Assembly (NCBI GenBank): GCA_025210795.1
Contig: JAOAQZ010000043.1
Span: forward strand, 17,222-81,221
Direction of reading: 5' to 3'
Length of the DNA: 64,000 nt
From: Cohaesibacter sp.
GTDB lineage: Bacteria > Pseudomonadota > Alphaproteobacteria > Rhizobiales > Cohaesibacteraceae
The notes under the pieces are model-generated. The model made no database searches. It was not told the origin of the DNA and saw only the letters and a list, made by a program, of their open reading frames with translations. Position numbers and translations under genes: made by a program. Shown one piece after another: positions 1 to 9,648 of the stretch (positions are counted from its first letter, which is position 1; every line of letters starts with the position of its first letter).

Positions 1-3000
1 CGGATGTCGGATGTTGCCTGCTCAAAGCGGCTATTGGCTTCGGAAATGGTTTGCGCCATTTCTTCGGTCATTTCCATTTGCGCTGCGCGGACACTTTCGG
101 CAACACGGCGACCTTCAGAGGCTGCATTGATGCGCAATTGCTCCAACTGGTCCATTACATCTTTGGTAACGCCTTCTGTGCTCTGGCTTAGCAGCATGCC
201 AACATCGCGGGCGCGACCTTCGGCAGTGTTGAGGGTGGAGGCAATGACAGCGGTGAAGTTATTCATTACAGCTTCAATCGCTTCTGTGCGCTTGGAAAGA
301 TCGTCTGTCAGTACGGTAAGGGCTGCCTGACGTTCTTCGACCGAGCCTTCTAGGCGGCTGTTGGTGCTCTCCATGAAGCGGGTGGTGTTGGCCAGTGCGG
401 CTGCCTGCTCTTCGAACTTCTCGGACAGGCTGGAGACCTGACCGAGAATGCCGGTGGAGACGTTGCGCAGTTCTTGCACATTGCCGGTCAGCTGGCTCGC
501 AGAAGACCCAGCTTTTTCGGTAACGGTCTCGACCACTTCGCGGAACTGGCTGGTCTGGTTGGACAGGCTGACCTCAATGGTGGAGAGGCTGCGACCGGCA
601 TTGACCAGCAATTCTTGCAGGGTGTCGTTAGCATTTTTCAGGCGCTCGACAATCTCGGTGCCGTCGGAGCGGAGAAGCTCGTTGGTGTTGTTGAGAGATT
701 GTGCTGCATCCTCGGTGGAGCTTTCGATGGCCTGAACCAGACGCTTGTTGGATGTATCCAGATTGACAATGGCATCATGGCTGCTTTGAGCAATGGCCTT
801 GACGAGGCTGGAGGAGGAGGTCTCAAGTGCAGCCCGAGCTTGCTCGGAGCTGACATTGAGAGCCTCAACAGCGCGGGTTGAGCTGCTGGACATGGCTTGG
901 GCCGCAATCTGGGTTTGCTCTGTCAGATGGTCAGCTGCGCGCTGGGTGGTATCTGACATGGCCTGAACAGCTTTCTCGCTGCTTGCTTCCATGCTCTGTG
1001 CGGCTTGCGCGCTGTTTTCGGAAATCGCATTCACCGCACGGCTGCTATTTTCGGTGATGGCTTCAATGAGGCTTTCACCGGTTTGTGCCAATGTTTGCGA
1101 CGCGCGCTGGCTTTCTTGCATGACGGCTTGCGTGATCTCGCCACCTTTGGTGGAGAGGCTATGCAGGATATTCTCGCCAGCTTGCTGGAAGGTGCTGGTG
1201 ATGGAGCCGGAGCGGCTATCCAGTGCCTGAATGACGGAATTGCCTTTCTCATCCAGAATGGAGGAGAGTTCAGCAGAGCGGGCACCAAGAACAGCATTGA
1301 AGTTTTCTGTCCGGCTGGTGATTTCATCACTGGCGGTCGTCAAGGTTGTTGCCAGAGAATCCCGTGCCTTGGCGCTTTCAGAAGCAAAGCTTGTGGAGAT
1401 GGCCTGCATGCGATCATTGAGGATGGCTTCAATTTGCGCCGAGCGGCTATCAAGGGTTTCTGCCACTTCAAAGACCTTGCTGCCGAGGGAGACATTGATC
1501 TCTGCCACGCGGTCAGACAGGGTTTCGGTCAGATCATGGGCCTGACGGGACAGGGTTTCTCCCACCATGGTGAGGCGGTTATCCATGGTCTCGGTGATGT
1601 CTTCCTGACCTTTGGAGTAAGCCGCGGCAATGTCGCGGGTGCGATCAAGCAATGTTTCGTTGATCTGGCGGGCGCGATTATCCAGCGTGTCATCAAGGCG
1701 ATGGGTGCGCTCATCAAGGGTGCTGTTGAGTGTATCGGCCTTGGTGGCAAAGGTCTGGGTGAGATTGGAGACATTCTCTTCAAAGCTGCCGAGGCGATCA
1801 GAAATATCTTTCTCAAAGCCGGAGGCGCGCTCGGTAAGAGATTGGGTCACCTCTTGTGCTTTGGCGCTGACGCTGACTGAGAAACCTTCCAGACGGGTGT
1901 CGAGCATGGTTTCAATGTCGCCTGCGCGGGTGAAGAGAGTTTCATCCAGCGTGTTGATGCGCTTGTCGACGGATTGTGTCAGATTTTCAAGGCGATCACC
2001 GAGATGGGAGACAAGGCTGCTGCCTTTAACCTCAATCACGTCATCAAAGGCGCGGAGGCGCTCTTCCATGGCAATGCGAATGGCTTCGCTCTTGCCTTCC
2101 AGAGCTTCGGTCAGCTCGTTGCCAGCAAGGTCGAACAATTCTTTGACCTTGGTGCCGCGCTGGGCAATGACCTTGGCGATTTCGGTGCCGACCATGGCCA
2201 TGCGTTCGGTGACTTCCATAGAGCGGCTGTTGAGGGCTTCAGATGCCTTGCCGGTTGCTTCGTCCAGCTGGCCAGCAAAGGTCTGGGCCTGATCTGTGAG
2301 CATGGTGCCCATATTGCTGGATTTTTCATCAAGCAGGGAGCCGATTTCGCTGGTGCGCTCTTCGAGCATTTTGTTAAGCGTGCCGCCTTTGACGGCGACA
2401 GTGTCATGGATGCGCTCGGAGGTGGCGTCAAGACGCTCGGTCAGCTGGCTGCCATGGGTGGAAATTGTTTCGGCAATGCGGGTGCCGGTTTCTTCCAGCT
2501 TGTCGTTGATTTCGGTGCTGCGCAGCGACAGATCAACCAGCAGGTTGTCGCCGGTGCCTTTCAGGGCTTCGGAGACTTCCGTTGAGCGATCTGTAATGGC
2601 AGACACAATCTCGGAGCCTTGTGTCTTGATGCTCTCAGCAACAGTTGACCCTGTCTGTGACATGGATTGGGTCATCTCGGAGCTGATATCGGTCAGTGTG
2701 GAAGTCACAGTTGAACCGATGGTGTTGAGATCTTCTGTCAGCTTGGAGCCGGTCTGGGACATGGAAGACGACATTTCGGAAGAAATTTCCGCAAGGCTTC
2801 CGGTCACTTTTGTGCCGATATCCTGCAATTCGCCAGTGAGCTGGCTGCCGGTAGAGGACAGCTTGCCGGTGACATCTTCACCAATGGTTTGCAGATTGCT
2901 GTTCAGCTCAGAGCCGACATTGGAGATATTGTTGCTCACATTGCTGCCGGTCTCGGCCAGCGTTGAGGTCAGTTCCTGACCTGCTGATACAAAGCGGTCG

Positions 3001-4169
3001 GTCACTTCGTTACCAATGGATGCCAACTGGCTGGTCAGATCGCCGCCAGTGGTTTCCAGACGCTGGGAAATATCCGTGCCTGAAGTGGTTAGCTGATCGG
3101 TGATGTTCTGGCCAGCATTGGTCAGGGAGTCGGTTACATTGGCGCCGGTGCTGGACAGGCGGTCAACCAGATCGGAGCCGCGGTTGGAGAGCACATTGCC
3201 CATGGTCTCACCGGCATTGGCCAGTGCGATAGTGATCTGCTCGCCTTTTTCCGCAAGGGACAGAGTAACGCGAGAGCCGGCATCGGAGACACTTTTGGAG
3301 ATATTCTCACTGGTGGTGTTCAGCTCATCGGACAGGTTGGTATGAGCCCCGTTGATGGAAGCGCGAACACGCTCGGAATTGGTGACAATAGCTTCGCGCT
3401 GGGTGATCAGCTCTTCAATCAAAGAGCGGATGCGCAACTCGTTTTCGTTATAGGCGCGCTCAAGGGAGGAAACCTCGTTATGCACCATGACTTCCAGCTC
3501 GGACGCGCGGGCAAGGGCGCGTTCGATGCCGTCACTCATGGAGGCAACTTCTCGGCGGATTGCCTGACCGACATTGACGACGGATTCTTTGGCAACATCT
3601 TCCGGCTCAACCAGACGCATGGCGACTTCTGCCATGGTGTGGGAGACATGACGCATTTCGTGGGCGCGCACGATCATATAGGCCATCGCAAAGAACAGGA
3701 TGACGGGCAAGGCCAGTCCTGCAAGAGAGGCAAGAGCGATAGGACTTTCAAGAAGAGAGGTGTTGCTGTTGAGCAATTCTTGGCCATAGGACAAGTAAAG
3801 GGCAGCACCGCCAAGACCTACCCAGATAGCTGAGAGCACGAATGCCATCCAATAAGGAGCGCCAGAGGGGGCCTGCTGCAAAGAATGGAGCAGATTGCCA
3901 ACAGACTGCCGGTCATCATTGGCCGGACGGGGCTTTGACTTGGAGCTGCTTGCAGCTTCTGTCGCCGGACGGCTTTCCTCTGCAAGTGCAGAAGCGCTGC
4001 TGCTGGCGGCGGGCGCTTCGGCTTCGCTGCTTTGTGCTGCTGCTTCACTTGGAGATTTGTCCGCACCGCTTTGATCTTCATCTGTGATGAAATCCAGCTT
4101 GAGTGCATCCTCAACAGCCGATAAGGCGGCTTCGGTTGGATCCTGAATTTTAGGAGACTTGGTTGCCAT
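1..4169 (-). CDS. GPR-like giant apolipoprotein-type coiled-coil membrane protein (partial, C-terminus missing)
   Basis: An uninterrupted minus-strand frame runs from an ATG at 4169 off the left edge, giving 1389 visible residues with no stop. Residues 1-100 are Ala/Ser/Glu-rich and probably cytoplasmic. Two hydrophobic segments lie near 105-128 and 143-167. The rest is a long run of degenerate helical repeats in which short blocks such as LTxxLxxxGxxV and SxxVxxxL recur hundreds of times. This layout (short N-terminus, membrane hairpin, more than 1000 residues of apolipoprotein-like amphipathic repeats) matches the growth pole ring protein GPR of Agrobacterium (about 2100 residues), which organises unipolar growth in Rhizobiales. 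The assignment rests on architecture and composition, not alignment. Kinesin-like or chemoreceptor-like labels are common misannotations of such repeats. The divergent neighbour is an Hpt protein. Confidence 0.72.
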   Translation of the reverse strand, partial: MATKSPKIQDPTEAALSAVEDALKLDFITDEDQSGADKSPSEAAAQSSEAEAPAASSSASALAEESRPATEAASSSKSKPRPANDDRQSVGNLLHSLQQAPSGAPYWMAFVLSAIWVGLGGAALYLSYGQELLNSNTSLLESPIALASLAGLALPVILFFAMAYMIVRAHEMRHVSHTMAEVAMRLVEPEDVAKESVVNVGQAIRREVASMSDGIERALARASELEVMVHNEVSSLERAYNENELRIRSLIEELITQREAIVTNSERVRASINGAHTNLSDELNTTSENISKSVSDAGSRVTLSLAEKGEQITIALANAGETMGNVLSNRGSDLVDRLSSTGANVTDSLTNAGQNITDQLTTSGTDISQRLETTGGDLTSQLASIGNEVTDRFVSAGQELTSTLAETGSNVSNNISNVGSELNSNLQTIGEDVTGKLSSTGSQLTGELQDIGTKVTGSLAEISSEMSSSMSQTGSKLTEDLNTIGSTVTSTLTDISSEMTQSMSQTGSTVAESIKTQGSEIVSAITDRSTEVSEALKGTGDNLLVDLSLRSTEINDKLEETGTRIAETISTHGSQLTERLDATSERIHDTVAVKGGTLNKMLEERTSEIGSLLDEKSSNMGTMLTDQAQTFAGQLDEATGKASEALNSRSMEVTERMAMVGTEIAKVIAQRGTKVKELFDLAGNELTEALEGKSEAIRIAMEERLRAFDDVIEVKGSSLVSHLGDRLENLTQSVDKRINTLDETLFTRAGDIETMLDTRLEGFSVSVSAKAQEVTQSLTERASGFEKDISDRLGSFEENVSNLTQTFATKADTLNSTLDERTHRLDDTLDNRARQINETLLDRTRDIAAAYSKGQEDITETMDNRLTMVGETLSRQAHDLTETLSDRVAEINVSLGSKVFEVAETLDSRSAQIEAILNDRMQAISTSFASESAKARDSLATTLTTASDEITSRTENFNAVLGARSAELSSILDEKGNSVIQALDSRSGSITSTFQQAGENILHSLSTKGGEITQAVMQESQRASQTLAQTGESLIEAITENSSRAVNAISENSAQAAQSMEASSEKAVQAMSDTTQRAADHLTEQTQIAAQAMSSSSTRAVEALNVSSEQARAALETSSSSLVKAIAQSSHDAIVNLDTSNKRLVQAIESSTEDAAQSLNNTNELLRSDGTEIVERLKNANDTLQELLVNAGRSLSTIEVSLSNQTSQFREVVETVTEKAGSSASQLTGNVQELRNVSTGILGQVSSLSEKFEEQAAALANTTRFMESTNSRLEGSVEERQAALTVLTDDLSKRTEAIEAVMNNFTAVIASTLNTAEGRARDVGMLLSQSTEGVTKDVMDQLEQLRINAASEGRRVAESVRAAQMEMTEEMAQTISEANSRFEQATSDI

Positions 4170-4973
4170 AGTTTGTCATGCCCCATTTCTTACTCAATAC
4201 GCGCCGCCATAATCAGATGGTTATGACCTGCCGGAGAAAAGACTGTCTTTCTTTTCGCCCCGGCTGGTTTGCCTCATGGAACCATCCGTAACCGGACAAC
4301 TTTATCAGCCTCTAGAGCGACGCTCAGGTCTTTCTATATGGCTAACGAAAAGTTCTAATGACACTTTTGCGCAGCATGACCTAATCGCATTGTTTTCGGG
4401 GCTTTCAAAATTGCTTTTGAAAGATCCTGATCTCAAGCGGATGGGCGGCCTTGCACGCAAATGCCAATATCGGCTGTATCGTAACCGGTGTGCAATGGCA
4501 AAGGAACCATAAATTTCTGATATTTGGCCCACTTTCTTCAGGTTCTGCTGCCGGTTGGTGTTTGTCGCTCTTATAGGGGGCTTGCCATCCGTCACTAAGC
4601 GCTTGAATCTCATGTAAGAACAGGTATAGGTATTAACCAAACCTCTTTACCAAGGCTGTTAAGGATGATGTGATTAATTTTTGTCAGGCCAAGGTGAAAT
4701 CGCCCGATTATGGTTAACGCGGCAACAAGAATTTGTCATGAGACCGGTTCGGGGGATGCGAGGGGCGGGGTTTGTTTAGGATTGAAAGAGTGGAAACTGA
4801 CCTTTTGCAGATCGCGGGAAGCAGGAAATTTTTGGTATCATCTTAGGCAAAATGTTAAGATAACCTGATAGGGTGCAATACGAACCTTATGCGCATCTGC
4901 GTGAGCGTCTTATCGCAGTGTTTTTAAAAAGAATAGACGCTGGGCAATAAAGCGCGGAAAGGGTGGGTAGAAG
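4170..4973. other. Intergenic region without a supported gene
   Basis: About 800 bases separate the divergent GPR-like and Hpt genes. Short open frames here (for example 4276-4512) have no recognisable product or good ribosome site. A TTAACCAT element on the minus strand (4710-4717) is preceded at seven bases by TTGT, one mismatch from a CtrA-type box. It could belong to the GPR-like gene, but the evidence is weak. No tRNA or terminator was seen. Confidence 0.5.
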
Positions 4974-5291
4974 ATGGTTCCTGTTATTGATCTTGAACAT
5001 CTGAACAGGCAGACCCTTGGAGACCGGGATATTTCGGTCGAAATCTTGCGGCTGTTTGTGCAGCAAATGGATGCGACGCTTGGTGGACTTTCCTTTGAAG
5101 ACGAGGATCTTACCGATCAAGTGCATACGCTTAAAGGCTCTGCTCGCGGGATAGGGGCTTGGCAATTGGCAACAATTGCCGAGCGTTTTGCCAAACCGCA
5201 GGATTGTCGTGAAGAAGATCTCGATGATCTTGTTGCAGCCATTCAGGTGGCAAAGAATGAAGCCTCGCATTTGCTTCGTGAGGGCTTTTAA
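4974..5291 (+). CDS. Single-domain Hpt phosphotransfer protein
   Basis: A 105-residue protein that is essentially one histidine phosphotransfer domain. The hallmark HTLKGSARGIG places the phospho-accepting His at residue 51, followed by a helix with GAWQLATIAERF, typical of the second half of the four-helix bundle. Such proteins relay phosphate between hybrid histidine kinases and response regulators in the cytoplasm. No kinase or regulator lies next to it, so its partners are unknown; the hybrid kinase CckA in this window normally uses ChpT, which is a different fold. It is divergent from the GPR-like gene and followed by the ferredoxin gene after about 230 bases. Confidence 0.85.
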   Translation: MVPVIDLEHLNRQTLGDRDISVEILRLFVQQMDATLGGLSFEDEDLTDQVHTLKGSARGIGAWQLATIAERFAKPQDCREEDLDDLVAAIQVAKNEASHLLREGF

Positions 5292-5523
5292 GCCGATCGC
5301 CAAAATCGAGGCTTAAAAGACCAGATGCATGAGGCAGCGCGGCGCGATGGGCGCGTGTTATCGGGCGGGAGAGGCCTGTCTCATTCACTCTATGTCTGAA
5401 ATTTAAAATTCCTTACTTCCCCATTGCTCAAAAGTATCCTATAGCGGTAACAGACCAATTGGCTCTTTGGGATTGGTTCCCTTGGAGCTGTCAGATCTGT
5501 TTGCCTGAATTGTGAGCGACTGA

Positions 5524-5844
5524 ATGCCAAAGATTACTTTTGTTGCCTTTGATGGGACCAAATATGAAGTAGAGGCCAAAGACGGGACCTCTGTTATGGA
5601 AGCTGCCATCAAAAATGGCGTGCCGGGAATCGAAGCTGAATGCGGCGGGGCTTGCGCATGCGCTACCTGTCACGTCTATATTGATGAGCCATGGCAGGCA
5701 AAGACGGGTGAGCCGGACAATATGGAAGAGGATATGCTGGACTTTGCGCAAGATGCAGGGCCGAGCAGCCGTCTTTCCTGTCAGGTGCAGATCAGCGATG
5801 CTCTGGATGGGCTTGTGGTGCGGATTCCTGAATTTCAGGCCTGA
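5524..5844 (+). CDS. 2Fe-2S ferredoxin, adrenodoxin type
   Basis: A 106-residue ferredoxin. Cysteines 40, 46 and 49 form the C-x5-C-x2-C cluster loop (CGGACACATCHVYI) and Cys86 is the fourth ligand, as in adrenodoxin and putidaredoxin-type proteins; Cys44 is an extra loop cysteine also common in the bacterial group. It should carry single electrons in the cytoplasm, for example to a cytochrome P450, a hydroxylase or Fe-S assembly. No redox partner gene is adjacent, so the acceptor is not known. A strong intrinsic terminator follows immediately, so it is probably a single-gene transcript. Confidence 0.92.
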   Translation: MPKITFVAFDGTKYEVEAKDGTSVMEAAIKNGVPGIEAECGGACACATCHVYIDEPWQAKTGEPDNMEEDMLDFAQDAGPSSRLSCQVQISDALDGLVVRIPEFQA

Positions 5845-5880
5845 TCTGGCGTACTCCCCCAATCTGTATGATAGACTTCA

Positions 5881-5914
5881 AAGCCTTGCAAACCTGTCTT
5901 TGCAAGGCTTTTTG
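5881..5914 (+). terminator. Intrinsic terminator after the ferredoxin gene
   Basis: A perfect 12-bp stem (5881-5892 with 5899-5910) around a 6-base loop, ending in a T-rich tract. It separates the ferredoxin from the methyltransferase gene that starts at 5943. Confidence 0.88.
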
Positions 5915-5942
5915 TTTGGATTGACGAGGCAAGAGCAAGAGA

Positions 5943-6605
5943 ATGTGCGGTTGCGGTAATAATAACGGCGCGCCTTGCGCAGATCATCCCAGCTTGTGGG
6001 AGCGATTTACGCCGCGTGCTGTACATTTGGTTTGCGGCATGCCGGTGGTTGCCCGTCAGCGGCAGAAGATTGTCCCGCTGGCCTCGGGTGATGTGGTTGA
6101 AATCGGTTTTGGCTCCGGTCTCAATCTGCCCTTTTACTCGGCCTCCAATGTGCGCAGTCTGATCGGCATCAATCCTGAGGACGGGTTGCCGCGTCTTGGG
6201 CGCCGGGCGATTGAACGGCAGGATATCACAGCTGACTTGCTGGTTGAGAGTGCTGAAGCCATGTCTTTGCCAGATAAGTGTGCGGATAGCGTCGTTGTTA
6301 CCTATAGCCTGTGTTCCATTCCCGATGTTGAAGCGGCTTTGTTGGAAGCACGGCGGATTTTGAGAGAGGGTGGCCATCTTTTCTTTTGCGAGCATGGCCT
6401 TTCCTCCAAGGCGCATGTGGCTGGTTTGCAAAATAGTTTAACGCCTCTTTGGAGGAAGATGGCGGCTGGTTGTCATCTTAATCGTGATGTCGGGGCTTTG
6501 GTGCAGGGAGCAGGGTTCGAGCTTACAAGGTATGAGATCTACGATCTTGGCTTTGGATCTCGCACTTTTGGTACGCATCATGTGGGGATTGGCCGCAAGC
6601 GCTGA
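5943..6605 (+). CDS. Class I SAM-dependent methyltransferase
   Basis: A 220-residue methyltransferase. SAM-binding motif I is VVEIGFGSGLNLPFY (about residues 51-65); an acidic post-I region follows and the motif IV region is near VVVTYSLCSIPDVEAAL. The fold resembles the phosphatidylethanolamine N-methyltransferase/METTL7-like group, but the substrate cannot be read from sequence. The N-terminus is Cys-rich (MCGCGNNNGAPC), which could bind a metal or simply be a family quirk. It begins 30 bases after the ferredoxin terminator and converges on the MFS transporter gene. Confidence 0.82.
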   Translation: MCGCGNNNGAPCADHPSLWERFTPRAVHLVCGMPVVARQRQKIVPLASGDVVEIGFGSGLNLPFYSASNVRSLIGINPEDGLPRLGRRAIERQDITADLLVESAEAMSLPDKCADSVVVTYSLCSIPDVEAALLEARRILREGGHLFFCEHGLSSKAHVAGLQNSLTPLWRKMAAGCHLNRDVGALVQGAGFELTRYEIYDLGFGSRTFGTHHVGIGRKR

Positions 6606-6635
6606 GGCTTGCGGCGTTTTCAGCTCAAACCACAA

Positions 6636-7862
6636 CTATTCAGCCGGAGCGGGTTCGGTGATTTTGCCGATCCATTCGCGGCCTTTTTCCGGATCTGTCG
6701 GTATCAGGCGCGCCAGAATCAGACTGATGGCTGCCATGCCAGCCCCGATCAGGAAAACGGCCGCTGGGCTGATCAACCAGATAAGGCCAAAGGCTGCAGG
6801 AATAATCACTGCTGCGATATGGTTGATGGTAAAGGCGACACCAGCGGTCGGAGCGATGTCGGCGGGATCCGCGATTTTCTGGAAATAGGTTTTCATGGCA
6901 ATGGCCATGGCGAAAAAGGCATGGTCAATGACGTAAAGGCTTGCCGCCACCCAAGGGTTTGAGACAAAGGCATAGGCCACAAATACACCGATAAGGCCGA
7001 TATATTCCACCGTCAGCATTTTGCGCTCACCAAAGCGGCCGATATATTTGCCGATTTTTGAGGCAAAAAGCATATTGAAGATGCAATTTATCAGGAAAAG
7101 TGCCGAGATTTCATGAACATGATAGCCGAATTTTTCGACCATCATAAAGCCGGCAAAGACCGTAAAAATCTGCCTGCGAGCCCCGCCCATAAAGGTCAGG
7201 GCATAATAGAGCCAATAGCGTTTGCGCAGGATCAGTTTTTTATGCTGGGGAACGGCTGATTTGAATTCAGGGAAGGACAGCCATAAAAACGCAACCATCA
7301 CTATGCTGATGCCACCGGCAATGGCAAAGACGGTTTTAAAGTCCAGATTAAGCGTTTTCCAGCTTAGGAAAATAAGGCCATAGGCGGCCAGCTGCGCCAT
7401 GGCGGCGACTGAAAGGATTTTGCCCATCATGGCCGGGGCTTGATCCTTGGGCAGCCATTGTAGCGACAGGGATTGATTGGCGGTTTCGTAATAATGAAAG
7501 CCGATGGACATCAAAATGGTGGTGAAATAAAGCCCCCATGTGGTGGGGAAATAGCCGGTAATGCCAACCCCGACCCCAAGCGCCAACAGCGAGAGCAAGG
7601 CAAAGGTTTGTTCCTTGACGAGCAACAGCACAAAAATGGCGGTAAATGCCAGAAACCCCGGAATTTCTCGGATTGATTGCTGAATGCCGATTTCCTTGCC
7701 GGTAAAGCCGATTTCGTTGACAGCAAAATTGTTGAGCAATGTCCACCAGCTGGCAAAGGCGAGTTGCATGGTGGCGCTCATCAGCATGAGCATGAGAAGG
7801 GGTGTTTGCCAGGTTCTGGACCCGGAAGAAGAAGGCAAAGACATGGCGGCCTGATTGCTCAC
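6636..7862 (-). CDS. MFS transporter
   Basis: A 408-residue integral membrane protein with about twelve hydrophobic segments and a hydrophilic central loop near residues 200-215 (FPEFKSAVPQHKKLILRKRYW), the usual arrangement of a major facilitator. Charged loop motifs between helices 2 and 3 are present but not canonical, so substrate is not predicted. It converges with the methyltransferase gene and is divergent in spacing from the Tad-like gene upstream. Confidence 0.85.
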   Translation of the reverse strand: MSNQAAMSLPSSSGSRTWQTPLLMLMLMSATMQLAFASWWTLLNNFAVNEIGFTGKEIGIQQSIREIPGFLAFTAIFVLLLVKEQTFALLSLLALGVGVGITGYFPTTWGLYFTTILMSIGFHYYETANQSLSLQWLPKDQAPAMMGKILSVAAMAQLAAYGLIFLSWKTLNLDFKTVFAIAGGISIVMVAFLWLSFPEFKSAVPQHKKLILRKRYWLYYALTFMGGARRQIFTVFAGFMMVEKFGYHVHEISALFLINCIFNMLFASKIGKYIGRFGERKMLTVEYIGLIGVFVAYAFVSNPWVAASLYVIDHAFFAMAIAMKTYFQKIADPADIAPTAGVAFTINHIAAVIIPAAFGLIWLISPAAVFLIGAGMAAISLILARLIPTDPEKGREWIGKITEPAPAE

Positions 7863-8094
7863 AAATGTTGGCAGGATGCGGACGCAGACTCACATTTCTG
7901 GTGAACCTACGTCTTAGTACTACCCTAACAGCACAGGGTTTTGCCGGTCAAATCAAAGCCATTGATGGGATCAATGACCAGGATTGATGATTGCTCTTTT
8001 TGTTTTGATTATCCGGTTGTGAAAATGACTTGATGTGTTCCATCAATGCGCTTTCACAACCTGCCTTGGTGCCGATGATCAGGTGGATTGATAT

Positions 8095-9375
8095 CTATTC
8101 CGTAAGACGAAGTTTGCTTATGCCTACGCCGAGTTTTGACATGGCATTTTCCAGATCTTTGGCGTTATGGACTTCGTGATAATATTTTGGACTTGTCGCA
8201 CATTTTTCTAAGTAAGGCACGACACTGGAATTGCCTTTTACCCAAACGGTATGGATCTTGATGTCTTGTTTTTTCATTTGCTTACAGATATCTGCAAGAT
8301 TTTTAAAATGTTGCTTTGTGCCTCTGTTGCCGTAGTGACCGCCAAATTGGTGGAGGCGATCCTTAGGATAGGTCGAGACATAGGCATTGGTGTTTCCATC
8401 TGTCATCAGGACAACAATTTTTTCGCGTTCTCCCTTACGGGCGGGATAATTCGAGATGTCCCACTCGCTGCGCCATTTGGGCGAGAGAGTGCGGAAAGCC
8501 CATGCCATGCCTATATCGAAGCGCCCTGTGCCTTGTGGGCGTAGGCTGTTGGCTGCCTGTTCGATTTTTCCCAGATCGTTGGTCGGTCCGGTTAATGGGA
8601 CATTTGGGCAATCATTGTATCCGGGATAGTTTTTGTCGCTCTGGGCTACAAAAGGTTTTGAGGAAGGAGGTGTGTCTGAAAGGCGGTATTTTTTGCCACC
8701 TTTGGGTTCTGGACGCACTTCTACGCAACCATCCCATTTTTTGGGTGTCTGTGAGAGCCAATTTGATCTCTCTTTCGGTAACTTCATTCGGTCACCCATC
8801 GGCAAAAGAGAAACATAGAAATTGTTTTTGCCACTATGCCGTTTGAGGTTTTCGAGTGTTTTGATCAGCACTTCTGTTGCGTCGCGCCATCTTTGGCCAA
8901 AACCCATCGAGGCGGTGACATCGAAAACCAGAGAAATTTCGGCACCGATCCCTAAAGATGCTGCAGTGGACTTTACTGCAAAATCCAATTTGTCGAATTG
9001 GGCTAACTTGAGGAGTGTCGCGTCAATGGAGCCGTGAGCTGTATAGGTATAGCCGCCGTCGTTTGGCTTCAGGTTTTGGCCGTTTATCGTGTATCCTGTT
9101 TTGGGAAGATTGGCTTCAAATATTTTGTTGGCGAGTTTTTGTTTTTGGCTTTCGCTCAGCGTTGTTGCGCGAGCAGCAGCGAGTGCAGCTGTATCTGCGG
9201 CATCCTGAAATTGTGCTCGTGATGATGACATTCTGGAATAATCAACTGCTGCGCCAGCCAAAAGGATTGCTGGTGTTAGCAAAAGCGCGAATTGAATAGC
9301 AATCGCACCGTCTGAATCATGTTTGAATTTTGAAAATAGATGGACCAGTTTTGGTTTTGTAATTGGCTTTTTCAT
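8095..9375 (-). CDS. TadE/TadG-like pilus-associated protein with VWA domain
   Basis: A 426-residue protein. Residues 20-47 hold the Tad-type N-terminus (DGAIAIQFALLLTPAI) with one membrane segment, followed by a short helix typical of pseudopilin-like TadE/TadG proteins. A von Willebrand A domain follows, with MIDAS residues D152, T154 and S156 (DVTASM) and the distal strand VVLMTDGNTN. Such proteins are minor components or adhesins of Flp/Tad pili and other envelope assemblies. No tad or cpa genes are nearby, so this is an isolated copy. Upstream DNA is AT-rich, suggesting its own promoter. Confidence 0.85.
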   Translation of the reverse strand: MKKPITKPKLVHLFSKFKHDSDGAIAIQFALLLTPAILLAGAAVDYSRMSSSRAQFQDAADTAALAAARATTLSESQKQKLANKIFEANLPKTGYTINGQNLKPNDGGYTYTAHGSIDATLLKLAQFDKLDFAVKSTAASLGIGAEISLVFDVTASMGFGQRWRDATEVLIKTLENLKRHSGKNNFYVSLLPMGDRMKLPKERSNWLSQTPKKWDGCVEVRPEPKGGKKYRLSDTPPSSKPFVAQSDKNYPGYNDCPNVPLTGPTNDLGKIEQAANSLRPQGTGRFDIGMAWAFRTLSPKWRSEWDISNYPARKGEREKIVVLMTDGNTNAYVSTYPKDRLHQFGGHYGNRGTKQHFKNLADICKQMKKQDIKIHTVWVKGNSSVVPYLEKCATSPKYYHEVHNAKDLENAMSKLGVGISKLRLTE

Positions 9376-9648
9376 AATTGGCCTTAATGCAAATTATTGA
9401 AATATAAAATATTGGCAATTATTGCAGTGTGCTTCAGGTGTGTCGCTTTGCTCGTTTTAGTTGTACAGGCTAACCATTTAATGAAGTGTGTAATTTCGAA
9501 AATATGTAACAATTTCTGTTGGGGATATTGGTGCCGTTTTGAATTCTAAGAACTGTTATCTGGGTTTCAGAAATCTAGGTGGTAAATCAACCTGGATTTG
9601 TTTCTTTAGCTCTTTGGGGGGTAAGGGATATCAATTCCCGCATTGGCG

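Noticed and set aside
1005..3345. Several long open frames on the plus strand opposite the GPR-like gene
   Set aside because: They are antisense shadows: the repetitive, biased codon use of the coiled-coil gene leaves the opposite frames open. Their products are low-complexity Ala/Gly/Ser/Arg strings with no family signature.
4276..4512. A 78-codon open frame in the intergenic region before the Hpt gene
   Set aside because: No ribosome site, no domain, and mixed composition unlike coding sequence here; another frame on the opposite strand is equally open.
4700..4728. CtrA box upstream of the GPR-like gene
   Set aside because: The match is TTGT-N7-TTAACCAT, one base off, and lies more than 500 bases from the start codon; too weak for a promoter call.
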